Below are positions 57,022-64,000 of a stretch of 64,000 nucleotides of DNA, piece after piece. Origin of the DNA: Filobasidium wieringae. Its lineage: Eukaryota > Basidiomycota > Tremellomycetes > Filobasidiales > Filobasidiaceae. A program made the translations under genes and the position numbers. The stretch is taken from the NCBI GenBank assembly GCA_001600055.1, contig BCIV01000002.1:748287-812286 (forward strand). The letters are read 5' to 3'. Positions within the stretch are counted from its first letter, which is position 1. Each line of letters starts with the position of its first letter. The notes under the pieces are model-generated. The model was not told where the DNA came from and made no database searches. It worked only from the letters and a program-made list of their open reading frames with translations.

Positions 57022-58210
57022 GCGTTCGTAAGATCCTATGTTGTATCATTCAGCAATCCATGATATATCACGGCTTTGGATACCCTGGCTATCGATTCCT
57101 GGACCTCCCTTGGGCATATGGTCTGCTGGCCGACAGCTATTCACTTAACCAACACTGATTCCGAGGCTGTCGCTCACCTTCTCAGAGGAGTATGCAGCCC
57201 TGGTCCCATCGTTTGAATCGATTGGAGGCGCTAAGATACACTTTCAAACACATATCAGGGTGTTGGAGACGACTGAGTCAGCCTGATTGCATTCCCATCA
57301 GAAGTATCCGGCTTACTGCCCTAGTACATCCATTAAGATTGAGATTTTTTGATTGATCGAGGGCTACGGCCGGTCGACGTGCATATATGGATTCATCGCG
57401 TTAGCCAGACTATAGGAACCGATCCCTCTGGATGACCACGGTCCTTGCAGGGGAACAGCATGATGGATAAGCTTCTCATCGTGGGTGTTCAAGTGCTTGA
57501 TCTCAATTTGGGCATCACACTAGCATACTACTCTGCTCATTCTTGAGCAGACACTGTATTTCGGGCAATAAAGCAAAACTAATCCAACACGTCTTGAGGC
57601 TGGCTTCTCACAAGTTGATGGACCAGAAAAGTCCTGAGGAGTCATCGGCCGGTGATTTTTCGGATGGAATGCCTGTAAACAGAGCGCAAGTTCGGGAACG
57701 AGGGCGTGGGTTCCTTCGTACTTTTCTGCCAAACGAACATCAGGGAAAGACCAAGATTCATCGATTCTTCTGGTCCCTTCCAGTATCTTGTTGCCCGGCT
57801 TGACATGCCGAAAGTTAGTGTTTCAGACTCGATCTTCCCCGTGACCGTATCGTCCCGAGAAATCAGCTCCTTCTGGTTCTTGTGCCCAACGTGGAGGACC
57901 ACCTTGGTCTGAGATACGAGTGCTTTGCGTCTACGCTATGAGTATACGTTAGGATGTTTGGGGATACAAGCGATATACTCAACATACAACATAGATACTT
58001 CTTGAACATGATTTTCGGATGCAAACCCGGATGATGTGGCTTTGTTTCAGATTGTTCCATGAAAGCGCTGATCACAACAAATTCAATCAACAACTAAAAT
58101 CGTCAATTTCGATTCCTCTCGATACATCTCAACACCCACAGTGGATTCTCAACCTCTCAGACACACACACACACAGTCAAGCACGGTGCCACTCACTACC
58201 CACACACACG
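57022..58210. other. Intergenic, 1.19 kb
   Basis: 3' flank of DUF1764 gene and leader/promoter of the next gene. Small frames (57543-57803 plus, 57642-57902 minus) show no motif. A CA repeat lies near the 3' end. Confidence 0.35.
58161..58174 (+). repeat. (AC)7 dinucleotide repeat
   Basis: A short AC run, with another CACACACAC at 58201-58209, immediately precedes the ATG at 58211 and probably lies in the 5' leader. Confidence 0.9.
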
Positions 58211-60444
58211 ATGCAACAACCATCGCCCCACAAGATCAAGCGCAAACCCATCACTCAAGTTCAGCAGCAGTCTCCCTCCAGAACCCCCCGTCCTTCACAA
58301 CCCCACTTCTACTCGCCTCGTTCCACTTCCCCTTCACCTCCCCCGCCTCGAAAACCAATTGTAGATCCGAATCGAGAAGTCGCCTTTCCTCCGAGTGCTG
58401 GTCCAAGAGCACCGATAAGGGAGTTACCGGATCGAGGTGGAATGACCAATGTACATCTTGGCGTAAAGCCTCGCGTTCCAGGTCAACGAGAAGAGTTATC
58501 CAGCGGCTTGAACACCAGAGGAAGGCTTGAAGGTCCCAGAGAGCGTAGATCAGGAAGAGTAGATAAGGAACTGCCTGACCCAAACAACACAGATGAGCGC
58601 AGCAGGGTTCAAGCCAGGGGTCCTTTGGAATTACGAAATGGAGACTTACAACGTAATTCGAGGTGGGAAGACGATACCGAGGTCATAGATGGCGTTGAAA
58701 TAGGATACGGACCACGATCTAAACTCTCTCCAGCCGCACCTGCCGCAACTCGAAGAGCAGCTCCTCCTGCTCCAGCAACGTCCGTATTCTCGTCTTCAAG
58801 CGGATTCAGTGAGACTTCCTCCCAAGCGGATTCTCGGTCAGCTCCCACCTTGACGGGACGGACGCCGTCGCACGACGGATACGTTCCTAAACCCGCTAGA
58901 CCAACTTTATCCATCGCGGAACAGGCGGAGCAGTATGATCGGGAATATCGAGCGCGGTTGAACCGGATGGGTCTTACAGAACAAGATTTCGCGGCGAAAG
59001 ATTCCCGTTCCAAGAAGAAGAACGATATGGAGCAGGATGATGACCCTCGAATGGAAGGTGTATACACGTTTGATTACACTCCTAATCCTACCAACGCGAA
59101 ACACGGCAGTAATCAGAATACCACCATCTCCAAGACTCTACGTTCCACCGCGAAACCCGCGGAGAGGATCGTTCCGTACCAAGATCCTACTCGACCTGGA
59201 ATTCAGATGAAAGCGAGGAAATACCTGCCGGTTCCGGTCGATGAGAAAAGTTATGGAGTACCCGCTGCGAGAAGAGTGAGAGCTTGGCTTAGGGAGAAAG
59301 AAAACGGGCAAGAAATTTCTGCGCCTGGAGGAAGCGTTGATGATAACCCTCAACGCGGTCGGGACGAGCAACAAGAAATGAAACGGTTCAAAAGACAAGA
59401 AAGAGCAACAGAAATCAACACGTCTATTCAGGTACAGGAGAGTAAGCAGAGAGTTCGAAAGATGAGGAGTGAACCCGGGAACATGGGAAAAGATTCCAGG
59501 CGCACGGTCAAATTTCCACTTCAAGAAGAGAATCCGTCAGTATTTCTGGGTTGTTACCGCTTCTTGTTGAGCCGGGCTGAGTGTTCGATATTTGACAGCC
59601 GATATGAACCAGTCGATACGCTTGTGCCCCCTATGCCGGCTGGTGAGGAATATGATCCAGACACGGAAAGGGAGAGACAAGAAGCTTGGCGAGCGTACTA
59701 TGCTGCTATGACCACATACGAGGGTACTAGTCCAGCAACTGGAATAGGCCTTGGCTTGGAAAGGTCTGTCTATATGAAAGATGAAGTGTGATGAAAACTC
59801 ACTGCTATCATCTCCAACTGGAAAGTAGCGTACCGAATGCGACCGTGCTTGCATCTCAATGGAGCGACCCTTCTATGGCCATTTACAGTCATCCTCGAAT
59901 GGCCTCCCCATATGGTCGGACTCAAGGGCAAGATCGAGCTACAGGTCACGTTACTCCTGATGAGCGACGGACTGAACGAAGGAGCAAGTCTCGCGATCCC
60001 AGCAAGAAGAGACCAGGTAATGCTTGAGAGGCGTTTTTGCGATCGGTTTAGCTAAGTTTGTGGTTCGATCTCGATAGGTATACATCAGAAACGTTCCAAG
60101 CCGTCATTCTACGACGAAGGTGTTCAGACTCCTGCAAGTGAAATTCTACCGACCCCTACGTATCCAGCCTACGGACAAGCCGAGAATTGCAAGTTTTTCT
60201 GATGGTTTTGCTTCGATGCGCTTCGCACGCAGACTGAAGCTCTGCACCGATAGACTTTGGTTACTACCCGCATCCGATCGATCAGGGTATGCAAGCGGTA
60301 CAGACTCCTCCCTACGGTTACAACATGGCCACAATGGGATATAATGCAGCAGCGGACCCCTTTGCTATGAGCGATATGTCGGCTGCTCTGTATGACCCCA
60401 GGGTGGCTCATACACAGAAAAGCTGGTACGCAGGAGGCGGCTAA
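58211..60444 (+). CDS. Large low-complexity protein of unknown function, with a GC-AG intron
   Basis: Not recognised. About five exons. The first 430 residues are Pro/Ser/Arg-rich (MQQPSPHKIKRKPITQVQQQ; STSPSPPPPRKP), with one ordered stretch LSIAEQAEQYDREYRARLNR and another APGGSVDDNP. Then PRYEPVDTLVPPMPAGEEYD, a Tyr-rich helix EAWRAYYAAMTTYEG, and a C-terminus rich in Tyr/Pro/Gly/Ala: YPAYGQAENYFGYYPHPIDQ, GMQAVQTPPYGYNMATMGYN, ending QKSWYAGGG. The join AENY|FGYY needs an intron from 60189 to 60253 with donor GCAAGT; a GT donor giving this frame was not found. The start 58211 is preferred to an upstream in-frame ATG at 58019. RNA-binding or transcription-associated roles are guesses. Confidence 0.65.
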
Positions 60445-60615
60445 GACTTCACAAGGGGCCTGCTATATAGGTCACGAAAGGCCTATCAGGTTTCTAACTC
60501 GATAGATATAGATATGCGCGTGAACCGAACAGGGACTTGTACATGTAGCCCAAAATAGGAGGATGTAATACAGAAAAAAATCACAACGCGAGTTTGTTGC
60601 CAGCAAGCCGGGCGA

Positions 60616-61511
60616 TTAGAGAGCCATGATCAATCCAGAAAGAACAGCGAGGAAGCCAGTCGCAGGAACGGCAAGGTTCGAAGCAGCTCCTGCGCTAGTA
60701 GCAGAGCCAGCGGCCGAAGTAGCGGCAGTTGCGGCAGCTCCAGTACCCGAACTGAAAGGGGCGAGCATGTCAGTGTTGTACAAAGGCACACCTTAGGAGA
60801 AATTGACTCACGATACGACGGAGGAGAGACCAGCTGCCAAAGAAGAGAGACGAGAGGAAACGGCACCCTGGGACGACATAGTGGAGGAGGCAGGTGCAGA
60901 GGTGGAGCTGGAGGCAGCAGCGGTGCTGGATGCCATGGAGGACATCATACTGCTCGAGGCCATAGACATCGAAGACATCATGCTTGACGCAGATTCAGTG
61001 GATGAAGCAGCCCCGGTCGAAGAAGCGGCGGAGGCGGCAGCGCTGGGGGTTACTCCGACAGCCAAACACTATGCATAGGTCATGAATAATGAGTGAATTT
61101 GCTTGGCCAGCTGGTACACAGGAGGACTTACAGTGTTTTGGAAATAGGTAGCAGCGCTTTGCAAATCAGAGCCGCTGCAGCTGGATTGAACACATCCGGT
61201 GATAGCGGTCTGAACAGTCGCGCTGTTACACAAACACGCGGTGTCGGTAGGGGAGCACGATCCACTGAATCAAGGACAGGACTGGTCAACAGGAAGTTCA
61301 GTAGCCAATGAAGTTGCATGATACTCACGCGTTAGTGATGGCAACAGCAAGACAAGGAGCGGCACAGGCGGGAGGAGTGCTCTGGGCCTATGGACAGAGA
61401 CGCGCGGTTTAGTTCGATTGAGCACCTTGTGATCATTTGCAATCGTTGCTGACTTACAGATGCGATGGTAGCAAGACCTAAGGCGGCAACAGTAATGGCA
61501 GTGAAACGCAT
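60616..61511 (-). CDS. CFEM-domain GPI-anchored surface protein
   Basis: CFEM proteins sit at the cell surface or are secreted; several bind haem for iron uptake. Five exons. Signal peptide MRFTAITVAALGLATIAS. CFEM domain with all eight cysteines: PPACAAPCLAVAITNA, GSCSPTDTACLCNSATVQT, AITGCVQSSCSGSDLQSAAT and, after an intron, CLAVG. The Asp before the C-x-C (TDTACLC) is the haem-ligand position of known members. A Ser/Ala/Met stalk of about 90 residues follows, and the C-terminus ends NLAVPATGFLAVLSGLIMAL, a GPI-attachment signal (omega site in the preceding Ser/Ala/Gly region). Stop at 60618-60616. It converges on the low-complexity gene, 171 bp apart. Confidence 0.92.
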
Positions 61512-62205
61512 CTTGTCTAGTGGTATCAGAGATAGAAGGCTGAAGAGAGATTTGAAGTCGGGGCGTTTGAATGTGAGTGGGTCGAATTGCTCTCGCTCCA
61601 TCTCGAAACAGCACAACTGCGGACTGAACCGTAGCTTTATATAGATGGTCTGGATGCCCCACAGGGCTCCGGGCCCTCCACACAGAAAAAGCGGGGTTGT
61701 TGTCCTCGAACGCATGGGTTGTGGTTAGATGGCGTTTGAACCTTCAATAACCGGATTCACTCCGCTCCCGCTGGCTCACGCGCCTAATAACCGGGTACTT
61801 TCCCGCCCTATCAGATGACTTTGTTCCCTTTTGGCACACCATTGGCAGACTCACAACGGATCAACGGAGTCATAACAGCTCATGAACCTTCCAAATTACT
61901 GCATGTAGTCACCTTCCGTCAAGCCCTCCCTTGTGATCAGGCACGAAGAGTGATCGACCCCGGAAAGTCCTTCCCGCACAAATTGCTTCTGGCCGGAGTT
62001 ATCCCGCGGCGACCATATCGATATTGGCAACCTTGAACTGAGAATCCGAGTGAGAGTACATACCAACCATACCGCCACATTGATACATAGTATTGTTTGA
62101 CTTCCGTTGAACCGAACGATTCGTATCGACTCAAGAAGTTGGTATGTGCGAGTACTCCGGTCAAGCATAGATATCCCGGCAAAGCATGCCTCAAGCTTCT
62201 TGGGA

Positions 62206-62213
62206 TCACGTGA
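62206..62213. promoter_or_regulatory. TCACGTGA palindrome, IAH1 promoter
   Basis: Perfect octamer about 166 bp upstream of the IAH1 start codon. Confidence 0.7.
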
Positions 62214-62306
62214 CCACGATGCAGCCGGGGTGTTGGCGGTAATCTAATGCATTCATTGTCGTCGAGCTTCAAGCTCAAGGGGAGAAGCGACGAATTCCTC
62301 GACATC

Positions 62307-62315
62307 ATCTGATAA
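62307..62315 (+). promoter_or_regulatory. ATCTGATAA, iron-type GATA motif
   Basis: Matches ATCWGATAA, the consensus of fungal siderophore/iron GATA regulators (Urbs1, SreA, Fep1, Cir1). Another GATA (ggataag) lies a few bases downstream. Confidence 0.5.
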
Positions 62316-62379
62316 AAGGATAAGCCCCATCATTTTACTTGTTCCAACACTACTATTGTTGTGTCTGCTATCCGTTACT

Positions 62380-63634
62380 ATGGCAAAGACATTTCAAGAC
62401 GCTATCGTCCTCTTCGTACGTCTTCCCTTCACCTTCGTGGTACAGTTGTCGACTGTCTCGTCCGAAAATTACCTGGATTAAACATTGTCTTCAATTCAGG
62501 GTGACTCTATCACACAAGAGTGGGCGGCTGGCTCTTTAGCTCATCGATTCAGTGGTTCGTACACAACCTCCGGTTTCGTCATTTAGAGACTAGTTAATTC
62601 ATACTATATCTTCAGCTGCTTATTCAAGGAGACTAGATGTTCTTAACCGAGGTTTTGGAGGTATGTCGTATCAATAATACTTATCATCTTCAAACCAGAT
62701 GCTGATGTACGCATGTATCAGGCTACACGTCAGAATGGTCAGTCCTGCTTCTGGAAATCTATACGAGCAACCATCCTTTACAGTACTCGTCCTGTCATCT
62801 ATCTCAGGAACCTCCCTATTTTCGAGATGACTTTCGCGAAGAAGGAAGAGCAGAAAGGCTTACCAGCCATTCGACTGGTCACTCTTTGGCTAGGTTAGTG
62901 GTATATCCCGAACACATCATGAAGAGCAACAGCTTATCGGAGCTTTTGTCGGTGCTCAAAGGAGCAAACGACTCAACCTTCCCTGAACGAGCTCAACACC
63001 TGTCTTTGGAAAAATACTCGGAAAATATGCGTTACTACATCAAATCTATCCTCTCCCCATCCTCGGAGTATTACCAACCTCATGCAAGAGTCTTACTCTT
63101 AACGCCTCCTCCCATCTCTGAGAAGATGAGAGAGGAAAACAAAGTAGCTCTCTACCCTCCCGAGGAGAGAACACCTGCGGATAGATCATTGGAGAACACG
63201 AAGAGGTATCGTGATGAGATTGTCAAGATCGGCGAACAATGGAAAGAACAGAATGCTGGTAAAGCAGAGGCAGATAGGTTGGAGGTTATCGATACTTGGG
63301 GTTTGATCATGGATGCCTCTGGGGGAGAAGAGGATGACGAACTGTTGAGACCTTTCTTTACCGATGGACTTCACTTGACTAGTAAAGCCTACGGGGTCGT
63401 TTTCGACGAATGCTTGAAGGTCGCCAAGGACAAATTCGAGGGACTTGACCCGGAAGATCAGGTCGGTTTGCCAATGACAGTTCCCCAGTAAGTTTGGCCC
63501 GCCACCACCGAGATTTTCGCAAGCTAATGGAGTCATTCGCGCTTGAGCGAATCAGTTGGGCTGACGTCGATCCGAGCAAATCGCGGGAGTCCGTTCTTGC
63601 TAAACATCATGGGCCCAAGCACGACGAGTTATAG
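62380..63634 (+). CDS. IAH1: Isoamyl acetate-hydrolysing esterase (IAH1 type), SGNH hydrolase
   Basis: A cytosolic esterase acting on short-chain acetate esters. About seven exons, the first MAKTFQDAIVLF. Block I FGDSITQEWAAGSLAHRFS (catalytic Ser), then SRRLDVLNRGFGGYTSEW (block II Gly), LVTLWLGANDSTFPERAQHL (block III GAND) and FFTDGLHLTSKAY (block V D-x-x-H). The splices between GYTSEW and NLPIFEM (acceptor before GAACCTCCC) and WL|GAND were fixed by these blocks. The open frame stops after TVPQ, but a GTAAGT donor at that point leads to HWADVDPSKSRESVLAKHHG ending DEL, stop 63632-63634. The N-terminal regions agree with yeast IAH1. Confidence 0.92.
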
Positions 63635-63729
63635 AAGGGTATTCATAGGTATAGACGTCCTATCACTCTAGATGTGACTGCAGTCATCATGAGATGTATC
63701 TCAATCTCAGCAGCCACCTTGCCCACTAC

Positions 63730-64000
63730 TCAATGCACAGCGCTTCCCCAGCTCTCCATCAAGTATCTTCCGAACCTCTCTGCAACCGCCTCCTCCGTCC
63801 AGGAACCTTCCCTTCCTCCCGTACCTCCGCTTATCAACGCTCTCCTCTGTATTCCCTCGAACTGGCGTTTCAGCCTTTGCAGTTCGCTTGGGGGAACAGA
63901 TCGTGGAGGTAAATTGATCAGAAATTTGTTCTTTGTTGACGTGGGTAGAGGGAATGCCGGAGAAGGGGCGGGATTAAGCGACAAATGGGTTTGCAGACCA
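63730..64000 (-). CDS. C-terminal part of an unknown protein, cut by window edge
   Basis: The minus-strand frame is open from the window end to the stop at 63732-63730, about 90 residues: LQTHLSLNPAPSPAFPLPTS, TKNKFLINLPPRSVPPSELQ, RLKRQFEGIQRRALISGGTG, then EEAVAERFGRYLMESWGSAV. The Pro-rich part followed by an amphipathic helix gives no family I can name. The true start and any further exons lie outside. It converges on IAH1 with 95 bp between stops. Confidence 0.55.
   Translation of the reverse strand, partial: GLQTHLSLNPAPSPAFPLPTSTKNKFLINLPPRSVPPSELQRLKRQFEGIQRRALISGGTGGREGSWTEEAVAERFGRYLMESWGSAVH

Larger units (their letters stand above)
61512..62379. promoter_or_regulatory. Divergent promoter region of CFEM and IAH1-type genes, GATA and E-box motifs
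   Basis: 868 bp. It contains ATCTGATAA at 62307-62315, the ATCWGATAA pattern recognised by fungal iron-regulatory GATA factors, a near match on the other strand at 61808-61816, TCACGTGA at 62206-62213, and two copies of taataaccgg-like sequence near 61745-61795. Assignment of any of these to a gene is inference. Confidence 0.5.

Overview
The window is nuclear DNA from a compact, intron-rich fungal genome. About 43 protein genes sit in 64 kb, most split by introns of roughly 40-70 nt with GTRNGT donors and YAG acceptors. The fungal-specific gene set (ERG26-like, VTC1, MGR2, LCL3, RRG7, a CFEM/GPI protein, a URA3/ADE8 pair) and the intron density suggest a basidiomycete, most likely a tremellomycete (Cryptococcus/Kwoniella type). 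The genus is inference. I saw no tRNA, rRNA, transposon, CRISPR array, telomere or origin. All gene models were spliced by eye; exon ends were chosen so that the frame and the family motifs are restored.

Layout. 1-10.6 kb: ERG26-like sterol dehydrogenase (cut by the window edge), CGR1, a mitochondrial GGQ release/rescue factor, an unknown protein, an M20 vacuolar-type carboxypeptidase, the SEC12 exchange factor, a BOLA2/FRA2-type protein and a DAP1/PGRMC-like haem protein. 11-19 kb: splicing factor BUD31, polyphosphate transporter subunit VTC1, a MEF2/RLM1-type MADS-box regulator, and a UGO1-like outer-membrane carrier. 19-36.5 kb: COA8-like, RRG7, TRM61, MTU1, LCL3, NOP13, TGS1, a small mitochondrial membrane protein, mitoribosomal uS8m, RPA3 and RTR1. 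36.7-46.9 kb: glycolipid transfer protein, an acidic unknown, MED31, a two-helix membrane protein, BOLA1-type protein, GON7-like, SND2/TMEM208 and MGR2. 47-64 kb: BUD32, VPS68, a small unknown, URA3, ADE8, a small membrane protein, lipoate-protein ligase, a DUF1764 protein, a low-complexity unknown, a CFEM GPI protein, an IAH1-type esterase, and the 3' part of an unknown gene.

Functional themes. At least eleven products look mitochondrial (translation rescue, tRNA thiolation, uS8m, lipoylation, COX assembly, import, fusion). Two KEOPS subunits (GON7-like, BUD32) lie 3 kb apart. URA3 and ADE8 are head to head. The perfect octamer TCACGTGA occurs four times, each time about 110-175 bp upstream of start codons.

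I found no unmistakable new multi-gene system. The most unusual signals are in gene structure: two start codons alone on their own coding exon, two GC-AG introns, an 8-nt terminal coding exon, an intron in BUD31 flanked by an imperfect local duplication, and a lipoate ligase with substitutions at conserved active-site positions.
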